From Paenibacillus alginolyticus DSM 5050 = NBRC 15375 (GTDB lineage: Bacteria; Bacillota; Bacilli; Paenibacillales; NBRC-103111): 51,986 nucleotides of DNA. The DNA is taken from positions 1-51,986 of the forward strand of contig NZ_AUGY01000059.1 in assembly GCF_000422905.1 (NCBI RefSeq). Direction: 5' to 3'. Made by a program: the position numbers and the translations under genes. Every line of letters begins with the position of its first letter. The first letter of the stretch is position 1. Under the pieces are notes generated by a model that searched no databases, was not told where the DNA came from, and worked only from the letters and a program-made list of their open reading frames with translations. Positions 25,502 through 33,774 of this stretch are shown piece by piece.

Positions 25502-26155
25502 ATGAAACGTTTCATGTTTCGGGCACAATGGAAAACGGGAAAGGCTGAGGCAGGATTAAGCCGTTGGACAGAGCTGGTAAACAACGATCAAAAGCTGTTT
25601 GATGACGGCGAAATGATGACGATCGCAGGCTACCGATGGGAATATCAGATTTTTTTATACTGCGAGTGCATCCACCGGGAATGGCAGCCGGAGGGTATTT
25701 TCGTGGATTTAGGGGAGTTTCTTCAGGAGTGGCCGGGAAAAAGTGAATTCAGAAAATGGATTCCCCTGGTTGATGTGTTTCACTTTAACGAGCCGGTCAG
25801 CTTTGAGCATTGGAAAAGAAAGCAGCCTGTAGAACGGCGGGTTGGCCGGGTTGCCCATTTGCGTCCGGAAATGATCGGCAGTTATATTTATTACCATTAT
25901 CAGCTGCAGGAGGAAAGAGCCTTTTTAGGGGACAAGTATGAGATTATTGGAATCCATGAGAATCTACTGTTCGGTTACCAAGAGTTCCCGAAAGTAATTG
26001 AAGAGCCTGCTGCACCGAAGAAGCTGAATACTTCCGGGACACCCGGAAATTGGAATGACTCTAGAATGGATCTGCACTTTCAACCTTGGGAAGACGGGCA
26101 TCTCTTTTTTAAACCGATTGAACAAGTTTTTGTTCTATACTGCGGTGACAAATAG
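25502..26155 (+). CDS. Unrecognised 217-residue protein of the pectin cluster
   Basis: I do not recognise this family. It begins MKRFMFRAQWKTGKAEAGLS and is rich in aromatic residues, with no signal peptide or membrane segment, so it is probably a soluble cytoplasmic protein. Two halves each contain a Y-rich strand region (YRWEYQIFLYCECIHREW and IGSYIYYHYQLQEERAFLG), followed by acidic loops. The size and pattern could fit a dimeric alpha/beta-barrel such as sugar mutarotases or a small sugar-binding protein, but this is a guess. ATG 25502 is chosen because CAGGAG at 25487-25492 is 9 nt away; ATG 25496 is too close. It lies between the CE12 and GH42 genes on the same strand and is probably cotranscribed with them. 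Confidence 0.7.
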   Translation: MKRFMFRAQWKTGKAEAGLSRWTELVNNDQKLFDDGEMMTIAGYRWEYQIFLYCECIHREWQPEGIFVDLGEFLQEWPGKSEFRKWIPLVDVFHFNEPVSFEHWKRKQPVERRVGRVAHLRPEMIGSYIYYHYQLQEERAFLGDKYEIIGIHENLLFGYQEFPKVIEEPAAPKKLNTSGTPGNWNDSRMDLHFQPWEDGHLFFKPIEQVFVLYCGDK

Positions 26156-26284
26156 CAATATATGGGAACGATTTCTTTAAAGCGAAGAGAGCCATTCGCT
26201 TTAGCGATGGGTCTCATCCAAGCTATTATGAAGCAGCAAATCGTATGCCTGACTAGTCGAATTCGATATGAAGAGGTGGAGAGT

Positions 26285-28291
26285 ATGGAACGAAAGCTGT
26301 ATCACGGCACAGCCTATTATCCGGAGCTGTGGGATGAGCGGACCATGGAGGAAGATATCCGCTATATGAAGGAAGCCGGCATCAATGTTGTGCGGATGGG
26401 GGAATTCGCATGGGCCAAAATGGAACCGGAGCAGGATAAGATCGATCTTTCCTTCTTTGCTGCTATCATTCGAAAGTTATACGAAAATGGCATTCAAACG
26501 ATCATGTGCACGCCGACTCCGACGCCGCCGATTTGGCTTTCGCACAATCATCCGGAGAGAATGTTCGTGGACGCGGAAGGCCGTACGATGAGTCACGGGG
26601 CCAGGCAGCACGCCTGTACAAACCATCCTTTCTACAGGGAAAGAAGTCGGATGGTCATTGAAGCGTTGGCCAAGGCTGTCGGCCGCCTGCCCGGCGTTAT
26701 CGGCTGGCAGACGGATAACGAGTTTAAGTGCCATGTAGCGGAATGCTATTGTGAAACATGTAAAGGGCTGTGGCACGAGTGGCTTCGTGCAAGATACGGA
26801 ACGATCGAAAAGTTGAACGAGGCTTGGGGAACGCAAATTTGGAGCCAACTTTACCAAAGCTTCAAGCAGGTCCCCCAGCCCGTACGAACGCCGTTCCTGC
26901 ACAATTCGTCGCTCAGCACAATGTACCGGATGTTTTCCCGTGATAAAATCGCGGAATTTCAAGACAAACAGCTCGCGGTCATTCGCCGATATTCCGATGC
27001 GCCAATAACCCATAACGATGCGATCGGTTTTCAGTCGAACCATGAGCGGATGTTCGCCAATCTCGATTTTGCCTCGTTCGACGGATATCCGAATACCGAC
27101 CAATACATGATCCTGCTGATGAATTACGATCTTTGGAGAAATGTAAAGCCGGGCGTCCCTTTTTGGGTAATGGAAACGAGCACTTCTCATAACGGTCATT
27201 TGCAGGGGTACCAAAAAACGCATAAAAACGGCTTTTTGACGGCCGAGGCAGTTGCTGCTTATGCGCTTGGCGCGCAAGGCTTCAGCTATTGGCTTTGGCG
27301 CCAGCAGCGGACCGGGTGCGAACAGCCGCACGGTGCCGTACTCAGCGCCTGGGGCAAGCCGACCGTCGGCTATCAAAATGTACAAAGGACAGAGCAGGCC
27401 CGAAAGGAAATCGAGCCGCTCATCTTATCCACCAAGCCCGTCCAGGCGGAGCTTGCCATCACTTGGTCGGACAGTGCGAAGGTATTCTTTCAGACAGAGT
27501 CTTTGGAAAACCTGACCTATCAAAGTCTTATTGTCGATTGGTATACGATGGTAGCGGAAACGGGCTTGCACCGTGACTTGTTGTTCGAAAATGCGGATCT
27601 GGACGGCCATAAGGTACTGATGTCTCCCTTTATGCCTTACATGAGCGATGCTTATTTGGAGCGGGCGAAGGCGTTTGTCGAGGAAGGCGGGATCTGGATC
27701 GTCGGTCCCATGAGCGGCGGACGTACGGAGGAGCATACGGTGCACATGGATGCCGGGCTCGGCAAGCTGGACGAGCTGGCAGGCGTCGAAACACTGTATA
27801 CGTTCCCGGTAACCGACACGGGAACTGTCGGCCATGCATTCGGGGAAGCGGCGGGGCTTAGCCTGTGGAGCGCATTATTTGAAGCGAAGGGCGCGACCGT
27901 CATCGGAACGGTTGAAGGCGGAGCAGCACCGGAAACGACCTTCCTGACGGAAAAACGCGTCGGTAAAGGGAAAATCGTCATGTTGGGCTCCATGCCGGAA
28001 GGCGAGCAAGGCAGAACGCTGCTCCGCAAGTTGGTCAATCGTTATGCTGAAGAGGCTGGTGTTACCGTCCGCAGCGAGGCATCAGTCGGTACGGCAGTCG
28101 CGCCGCGCATAAGTGCGGACGGATCCCTATATTGGTTCGTCATTAATATGGATGGTAATGGCGGTTGCGTAATACTGCCGAGGCAAGGTGTTGATGCGCT
28201 TATGGGAGAACCGGTTCCGGCTGGACGGTTGGAAGTCGGACCGTATAGCTATAGGGCGATTAAATTTATTTCCACCCATACCATGTACTAA
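26285..28291 (+). CDS. Beta-galactosidase (GH42)
   Basis: 668 residues, normal for GH42, no signal peptide. Starts MERKLYHGTAYYPELWDERT. The general acid Glu lies in GWQTDNEFKCH and the nucleophile Glu in FWVMETSTSHNG. The zinc-cluster cysteines appear in CHVAECYCETC. The middle and C-terminal domains follow, ending GRLEVGPYSYRAIKF. Likely removes galactose from galactan side chains of RG-I after uptake. ATG 26285 follows AGAGGTGGAGAG; the frame is open to 26162. Remnants of two further GH42 genes are at 9985 and 43690. Confidence 0.9.
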   Translation: MERKLYHGTAYYPELWDERTMEEDIRYMKEAGINVVRMGEFAWAKMEPEQDKIDLSFFAAIIRKLYENGIQTIMCTPTPTPPIWLSHNHPERMFVDAEGRTMSHGARQHACTNHPFYRERSRMVIEALAKAVGRLPGVIGWQTDNEFKCHVAECYCETCKGLWHEWLRARYGTIEKLNEAWGTQIWSQLYQSFKQVPQPVRTPFLHNSSLSTMYRMFSRDKIAEFQDKQLAVIRRYSDAPITHNDAIGFQSNHERMFANLDFASFDGYPNTDQYMILLMNYDLWRNVKPGVPFWVMETSTSHNGHLQGYQKTHKNGFLTAEAVAAYALGAQGFSYWLWRQQRTGCEQPHGAVLSAWGKPTVGYQNVQRTEQARKEIEPLILSTKPVQAELAITWSDSAKVFFQTESLENLTYQSLIVDWYTMVAETGLHRDLLFENADLDGHKVLMSPFMPYMSDAYLERAKAFVEEGGIWIVGPMSGGRTEEHTVHMDAGLGKLDELAGVETLYTFPVTDTGTVGHAFGEAAGLSLWSALFEAKGATVIGTVEGGAAPETTFLTEKRVGKGKIVMLGSMPEGEQGRTLLRKLVNRYAEEAGVTVRSEASVGTAVAPRISADGSLYWFVINMDGNGGCVILPRQGVDALMGEPVPAGRLEVGPYSYRAIKFISTHTMY

Positions 28292-28438
28292 ATCTCTTAG
28301 AGGCGGCTAGTTAGAGATGAATAAGATTGAGATTTCGCGAACGTTTGGCTCAAAAAAATGCAGACTATCATTCACGCCCGGCGCTTCACATATCTCCAAC
28401 GAAGTTTAAGAATCAACGATGAAGCCTTGGAGGGACAT

Positions 28439-29410
28439 ATGAGAAGCAGAAGCATACCTAGTACGGAATTATCGCCGTCTGTTATTTGCTTGGGCACGTC
28501 ACATTTCGGTGACACAATTAGCCGTGAGACGTCCTTTGAACTAATGGACCACTTTCTGGATCGGGGAGGAAATTTCTTAGACACTGCCAAAGTATACGGC
28601 GACTGGGTGCCTGGCGGACAAAGCCTAAGTGAAAAAATAATCGGCCACTGGTTAAAGTCACGCAAAAACCGCAGCCGAATCGTTTTGGCAACCAAAGGGG
28701 CGCATCCCGATTTGGATACCATGCATATTCAGCGCTTGAGCAGAGAGGATATTTTTTTCGACGTAGAGCAGAGCCTCCAACATTTGCAGACGGATTATAT
28801 CGATTTGTACTGGCTTCATCGCGATGATTCACAGAGACCGATCGAAGACATTATAGATGTGATGAACGAATTAGTTCGTCAAGGTAAAATCCGTTATTTC
28901 GGATGCTCTAATTGGCGGTCTGAACGAATTGAAGCAGCGCAGCAATATGCGAAGAAAAAAGGAATTCACGGGTTTGTCGCCAGCCAAAACAAATGGAGTC
29001 TTGCCACGTATCCTCCCGAAAATGATCACACTATGGTGACGATGGACGAAAAGGAGCTATCCTATCACGAACGTATGGGATTGACAGCAATTCCATACAA
29101 TTCACAGGCCTCCGGTTTCTTCAGCGGCCGCTACAAAATTGACATGCTGAATAAGCAGGGGCCTGAGAACATGAATGTGTGGAAGTTTTGCAGCCAGGAA
29201 AACATTCGAAAATTGAAGTGCGTCAAAGCGATAGCGCAACGCCTGAACATTACGATGACTCAAGTTTCTCTTGGTTATTTGTTGTCGTATCCTTTTCCCG
29301 TCTTTCCGATTTCCGGCTGTAAAAATCTCACCCAGTTGGATGATTCCTGTCGCGCTGGCGAAGTTCTGCTTGACCGCCATACCCTTGAGGAGCTGCAGGG
29401 CACAAAATGA
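28439..29410 (+). CDS. Aldo/keto reductase
   Basis: 323 residues, NAD(P)H-dependent oxidoreductase of the aldo/keto reductase superfamily. The catalytic tetrad region is visible: LDTAKVYGDW (Asp, Tyr), ATKGAHP (Lys) and YWLHRDD (His). C-terminal cofactor segment YLLSYPFPVFPISGCKN. ATG 28439 is chosen because GGAGGG is 4-9 nt upstream; the frame is open to 28358. Start of a small run with the SDR and flippase genes. A sugar or sugar-acid substrate is possible but not shown. Confidence 0.85.
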   Translation: MRSRSIPSTELSPSVICLGTSHFGDTISRETSFELMDHFLDRGGNFLDTAKVYGDWVPGGQSLSEKIIGHWLKSRKNRSRIVLATKGAHPDLDTMHIQRLSREDIFFDVEQSLQHLQTDYIDLYWLHRDDSQRPIEDIIDVMNELVRQGKIRYFGCSNWRSERIEAAQQYAKKKGIHGFVASQNKWSLATYPPENDHTMVTMDEKELSYHERMGLTAIPYNSQASGFFSGRYKIDMLNKQGPENMNVWKFCSQENIRKLKCVKAIAQRLNITMTQVSLGYLLSYPFPVFPISGCKNLTQLDDSCRAGEVLLDRHTLEELQGTK

Positions 29411-29432
29411 TAATTTTGAGAGGTGCATACCT

Positions 29433-30212
29433 ATTTTAAAAGGAAAGCTGACTTTAGTAACCGGTGCAGGAAGTGGTGTAGGCCGAGATGCAGCTTTAGG
29501 GCTCGCTTCACAAGGAGCAGAAGTAGTGCTGGTCGGACGCAGAGTTTCCAAATTGGAAGAGACTAAGGAGCTGATTACTGCAAATGGTGGAAGAGCAGTC
29601 ATTGCTGCCGCAGACGTAGGAAATTTGGAAGAGGTAAAGGGTTTGGCCCACAAAGTGCTGAGCAATTACGGAATTCCATCCATGCTGCATAATGGTGCCG
29701 GAGTTCACGGAGAAATAAAACCAATCGTAGAAAGCAATCCGGAACAATGGGTGAATACGTTTATGATTAATACGATTGGACCTTATTTGATTTGTAGGGC
29801 TTTTGTCGGGGAAATGGTTAAACTTGGCTGGGGTAGAATCGTTAATATGACATCCGCAGCTTCCTTAGCCCCGCCCAGAGGTGTCAATAGTGCTTATGCT
29901 GCAAGTAAGGCGGCCTTGAATCATTTCACAAGGCAACTTCTTGCTGCCGAGCTCATGGGTACAGGCGTAACAGCCAATGTCATACATCCTGGTGAAGTGA
30001 AGACGGAAATGTGGGAAGCAATACGCGAAGACTCTGTTCCTTCCGGCGATATGCGGCGGTGGGTTGAATGGGTGGAACAGACCGGCGGTGATTCGCCGGA
30101 AAAATCCGTTAAACTTATTTTGGATTTATTGAAGCCGGAATCTAATAGCATAACCGGACGGTTTTTATGGATTGAAGATGGCTTAAAAAAACCTATGCCT
30201 AGCTGGGACTAA
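29433..30212 (+). CDS. Short-chain dehydrogenase/reductase, non-canonical start
   Basis: Classical SDR of about 259 residues. Cofactor motif VTGAGSGVGRDAAL near the start, then HNGAG, the catalytic Ser in VNMTSAAS and the YxxxK pair in SAYAASKAALN. NAD(P)-dependent; substrate unknown. The protein should begin about at ILKGKLTLVTGAG, but no ATG, GTG or TTG exists there. GAGAGGTG at 29418-29425 is 7 nt before ATT 29433, so either ATT is used as start or the start codon has mutated. The TTG 162 bp upstream would add 54 residues read inside the preceding gene and looks false. 22 bp after the aldo/keto reductase stop. Confidence 0.75.
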   Translation: MLKGKLTLVTGAGSGVGRDAALGLASQGAEVVLVGRRVSKLEETKELITANGGRAVIAAADVGNLEEVKGLAHKVLSNYGIPSMLHNGAGVHGEIKPIVESNPEQWVNTFMINTIGPYLICRAFVGEMVKLGWGRIVNMTSAASLAPPRGVNSAYAASKAALNHFTRQLLAAELMGTGVTANVIHPGEVKTEMWEAIREDSVPSGDMRRWVEWVEQTGGDSPEKSVKLILDLLKPESNSITGRFLWIEDGLKKPMPSWD

Positions 30213-31336
30213 CTGGAGAGGGGGCTGCCCCATGCCTAAACAAAGATTAACAGATACACAGCATTTTTTATTACGCAATGTATCTATCATTTTTCTCGGC
30301 CTACTCATCAACCAATTGCTGCAAACGGGGGGCAGTATAATATTGGCCCGCGTGTTGAACGATCCAGCTAAATTCGGCGAAGTGAATCTCCTTTTGCAAA
30401 TATTCGGAATGATCTCTCTTTTTCTTAATATCGGCTTTAACGCTGCGTTGATATATACGTTCTCCAGGGAACCGGATGAGGCGATCCGAAGTAAATTCCG
30501 CTTGGCTCTGCTTGGGAGCACCTTATTTGGGATTCTCATCAGTATCCTGGTCTCCTTGTTGGCGCCAATGCTGTCGCATACCTATCATCTGCCTGCTTTA
30601 CACGGGGCATTGATAATCAGTACGATCATGCTTGTGTTCAATTCGATCATCAATATCGGGGTGGCTTCCTTTTCCGGAAATCGCGATTTCGGTATCCAGG
30701 CCTTCTTTATGGTAATTACGACGACGCTCTCCACTATCGGTACCGTACTCGGGGTATTATGGCCTACGGAGCATCTCAATCTTTTGGAGAACGTCTCTCT
30801 GTGGATGGGCATGGGTTCAATCCTAACGGCCGCTTTTATTTGCTGGAAAGTTGAACGTGTGCATAAACCAAAATGGCTCGGGAGCCTTTCCCTTCCGGAG
30901 ATTCGGGAAATGGTGAACTATGGAATCCCCGTCTGGGCGGGGAATATTGCGAAAGCGTTTCAACAGCCATTTTTAGTAATGATGATTGGCTCCAGTTCGG
31001 TAGTAGCCGTCGGTTATCTGACCAACGGTTTCCGCATTACGGGATTTCTCAACATCATCACATGGGCTTTTATGATTGTTACCTTTCCATTTGTAGCGGA
31101 AAGCTCTCAGGATCTAGAAGAAAGCAGGCGGCGGGGCACATCCTGTATTCGGTATAATAACATTCTTTTATATCCGCTTACGGCCCTCATTTGTTTATTT
31201 CCGAATCAAATCAATGGTTTATTTGGGGCAAGCTACACCACCGATGATTCGGCAACGTATATTCGTTTGATGGCGCTAGGAGTCTTTTTTTCGTCTATAG
31301 GCCGGTTGGGCGGGAACATTTTGGCGGGAATAGGAA

Positions 31337-31344
31337 AAACGAAG
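31337..31344. repeat. Left target site duplication of the IS66 element
   Basis: AAACGAAG, identical to the copy at 32917-32924. Confidence 0.9.
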
Positions 31345-32916
31345 GTTACTACTTAGGTCTCCCGAATTCGAGGAGACTTTTTTTATCGCTAAACGGGAAA
31401 ACTCAATCCTCATTTAGAAGTATTACATAAAGATTTTCTTTGAGGGAGCGAGACCGATGAAGTTAACACCGCAACAGGTAAACATAATTTGCAAAGGTGA
31501 TGAAGAAATTGCGGGTTACTTCCATGCGTTACTCGCGGTTGTAGATCAACAAGCCAAACGGATAGAGGAATTGGAGAAGCGCGTTCACGAATTAGAACGG
31601 CAACTCGGTCAGAACAGCAACAACAGCAGCAAGCCTCCTTCTAGCGATGGATTGCGCAAACCGACGAATCTTCGTACCCCTGGCGGTAAAAAGGGAGCCC
31701 CCAAAGGTCACGCAGGGACGACGCTTCACTTTGTGGACGAGCCCAACGAAATCGTTGTTCATGAGCTCTTGATGTGCTCGGGATGCCTGGCTTCGCTTGA
31801 TGCGGTGGAAAGCCAAAATTATGAGAAGCGGCAAGTATTCGACCTGCCGCCGCCACGCATTTGGGTTACCGAACATCGGGCCCAGAAGAAATGCTGTCCG
31901 CAGTGCGGCCTTCAGCAAAAGGCTTCTTTTCCGGAGCGAGTCCATGCCCCTACCCAATATGGAGAGGGTTTTACAGCATGGACCGCTTATCTACACGCCT
32001 ACCAAATGTTGCCACTCGACCGGATTACGCGACTCTTCGCGGATCTGACTGGTTATCAACCAAGCGAAGCGACGCTGCTTTCGTCTTTGCAGACCATGTT
32101 CCATTCACTGGAGGAGGCCGAGCAGACGATTCGGGCGCAGTTATTCCAAAAATCAGTGGCTCACGCCGACGAAACCGGATGTCGGATCGAGGGGAAAACC
32201 CACTGGATGCACGTGGTATCCGATGCAGATTGGACGCTGTTAGGCGTGCACCCTAAACGCGGAAGCCAGGCAATGGATGAACTTGGATTCTTTCCTTTTT
32301 ATACAGGGACCGTCGTTCATGACTGCTTGCCTGCCTACTTCAAAGAGATTTATTCCTTTGATCATGCGCTTTGTAACGCGCATTTGTTACGCGAATGCCA
32401 AGGGATCGCGGAACATGATGGCCATGAGTGGGCAACTCAGATGAAAGAGCTGCTGCAAGAGAGTTGGAAGCTCGCCCAGTCTTCTCGTCAAGAAGATATC
32501 CCCCTGCCTAAAGTCGTGATTGAAGCGGTGAAGGATCAGTACGATGATATTCTTGAGAGCGGTAAGGTCGAGTGGGAGAAAGACGCCGTTCGAGCTAAGA
32601 ACGGTCCGAGAGGCCGAAAAATAAAAAGCAAAGCCGCCAACTTGGGAGAGCGATTCCTTATTCATAAAGAGTCGATTATCCGGTTTCTTTGGGATGACCA
32701 CATCCCGTTTGACAACAATCAGGCAGAGCGTGATTTGCGTATGGTTAAAGTCAAACAGAAGGTTTCCGGCTCGTTCCGCACAGAGTCAGGCGCAAAAAAC
32801 TTTGCAAGAATGCGCAGTGTAATTTCGACGCTCTTAAAACAACAACTTCCCGTACTCTCCTCGCTAACCAACGCTCTACGTAACCAATTCAGTTTTTAGA
32901 TAACCTAAGTAGTAAC
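31345..32916 (+). mobile_element. IS66-family insertion sequence (single-ORF type)
   Basis: 1572 bp element. Terminal inverted repeats: GTTACTACTTAGG at the left edge and CCTAAGTAGTAAC at the right edge. It is flanked by an exact 8-bp duplication AAACGAAG, the length typical of IS66. It carries only the large transposase gene and no tnpA/tnpB helpers, as in the ISBst12-like subgroup. Confidence 0.92.
31457..32899 (+). CDS. IS66-family transposase
   Basis: 480 residues, intact. An N-terminal coiled coil (KRIEELEKRVHELERQLGQN) is followed by NSSKPPSSDG, then the zinc-binding segment with cysteine pairs CSGC and CCPQCG. The DDE catalytic residues lie in VAHADETGCRI, VVHDCLPAYF and FDNNQAERDLRMVK, the last a hallmark of IS66 transposases. 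ATG 31457 follows a GAGGGAG RBS. Likely functional given the intact ends and target duplication. Confidence 0.93.
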   Translation: MKLTPQQVNIICKGDEEIAGYFHALLAVVDQQAKRIEELEKRVHELERQLGQNSNNSSKPPSSDGLRKPTNLRTPGGKKGAPKGHAGTTLHFVDEPNEIVVHELLMCSGCLASLDAVESQNYEKRQVFDLPPPRIWVTEHRAQKKCCPQCGLQQKASFPERVHAPTQYGEGFTAWTAYLHAYQMLPLDRITRLFADLTGYQPSEATLLSSLQTMFHSLEEAEQTIRAQLFQKSVAHADETGCRIEGKTHWMHVVSDADWTLLGVHPKRGSQAMDELGFFPFYTGTVVHDCLPAYFKEIYSFDHALCNAHLLRECQGIAEHDGHEWATQMKELLQESWKLAQSSRQEDIPLPKVVIEAVKDQYDDILESGKVEWEKDAVRAKNGPRGRKIKSKAANLGERFLIHKESIIRFLWDDHIPFDNNQAERDLRMVKVKQKVSGSFRTESGAKNFARMRSVISTLLKQQLPVLSSLTNALRNQFSF

Positions 32917-32924
32917 AAACGAAG
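32917..32924. repeat. Right target site duplication of the IS66 element
   Basis: AAACGAAG, identical to 31337-31344. The interrupted reading frame resumes at 32925. Confidence 0.9.
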
Positions 32925-33562
32925 GCGAATTTCTGGGTCATGATCGTTGCCGGTATTTTTGTCATTGCCATTGTGCCGTTTATAGCGGCTGGAAGCCCGG
33001 TATTAGCGGTGTGGAAATATACCGGCGGATGGACGTTCTCTGCTCTGTCCATGATTTGCTTCTTTTATCTTGAACATTTCCCTCTGTACTGGTGGAAGGC
33101 TTATGGAGAGCCGCTCATTCCTACTTTAATCATGATTGTCATTATAGAAGCCGGGCGGTTTACGGGAGCATGGTATATAGTCTTTATCTATGTTGGCCTC
33201 CTGTGTCTGATGATTTCGACCTTTTCGATTGAAATCAAACCCATGGCTGTACGTGGCTTTCGTATTCGATACGGTCGTCGGCCGTAAGAATATTAAACAC
33301 CCGGATAAGATTTGGCTTTAATCGAGGTTTTCTGCATGAACAACGGAATCATCTTCCATTAAGCCCCCCATTTTCAAATGAAACCTATGAAAAAGAACGG
33401 ATCGGGCGCCTTCCGCATGTTTGATGATCATGACATCTCATGGAATTGATTGATTACTTAGAGGGCGGCAAAAAGCCGGATGAACTCATAGGCGGTTCTG
33501 ATGTCGAACCCCGAATTCAGATGGATTCGGGGGATTCGGTCTATTCTGGTTGATGGCGGTTT

Positions 33563-33593
33563 GACGGGGAGTCCGGGGAAGTAATTCCCCGTC
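33563..33593 (+). terminator. Hairpin, weak terminator candidate
   Basis: GACGGGGA at 33563-33570 pairs with TCCCCGTC at 33586-33593, followed by TTACC. It insulates the downstream promoter region. Confidence 0.4.
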
Positions 33594-33611
33594 TTACCCT
33601 ACTGCGCCTGT

Positions 33612-33677
33612 AAAAAAGTCTTATTTCCGAAAAAAAGTGAAATACCCCAGAGTTACGGGGCTTAAAAAAGTATGCTT
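33612..33677 (+). promoter_or_regulatory. Cluster of three AAAAAAGT motifs
   Basis: AAAAAAGTCTTATT at 33612-33625, AAAAAAGTGAAATA at 33631-33644 and AAAAAAGTATGCTT at 33664-33677. The last lies 104-111 bp before the start of the YetA-like gene and is followed by TTAATAATCTAAT, a possible -10 region. Densest cluster of the motif in the window. Confidence 0.5.
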
Positions 33678-33774
33678 GAAGGAAATTCAGACAGTTAATA
33701 ATCTAATACCATGAGTTTACAAAGCAAATTACACAGCTTTTCACTTAGCTATTTCTGAGAGGGGATAAGTAAAT

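Larger units (their letters stand above)
30232..33287 (+). pseudogene. Polysaccharide flippase-type membrane protein, split by IS66 element
   Basis: Multi-pass membrane protein of the polysaccharide transporter/flippase (MATE-like) superfamily, expected to move lipid-linked or free saccharides across the membrane. The 5' part (30232-31344, 371 codons) contains segments such as IFLGLLINQLLQTGGSIILA and ends GNILAGIGKTK. Removing the IS and one target copy joins it in frame to ANFWVMIVAGIFVIAIVPF at 32925-33287, giving 491 residues. The 5' fragment now runs into the IS (VTT stop at 31356). The clean reconstruction shows a recent insertion. RBS GGAGAGGGG upstream. Confidence 0.88.
33288..33774 (+). 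other. Intergenic region with eroded coding remnants and promoter motifs
   Basis: No intact gene. Short open stretches (for example EGGKKPDELIGGSDVEP around 33453-33510) look like decayed coding sequence that I cannot assign. A hairpin at 33563-33593 and three AAAAAAGT motifs at 33612-33677 precede the lyase gene at 33775. Confidence 0.45.

Noticed and set aside
26477..27385. 302-codon minus-strand frame opposite the GH42 gene
   Set aside because: Arginine-rich shadow of a convincing GH42 frame; no start signals.
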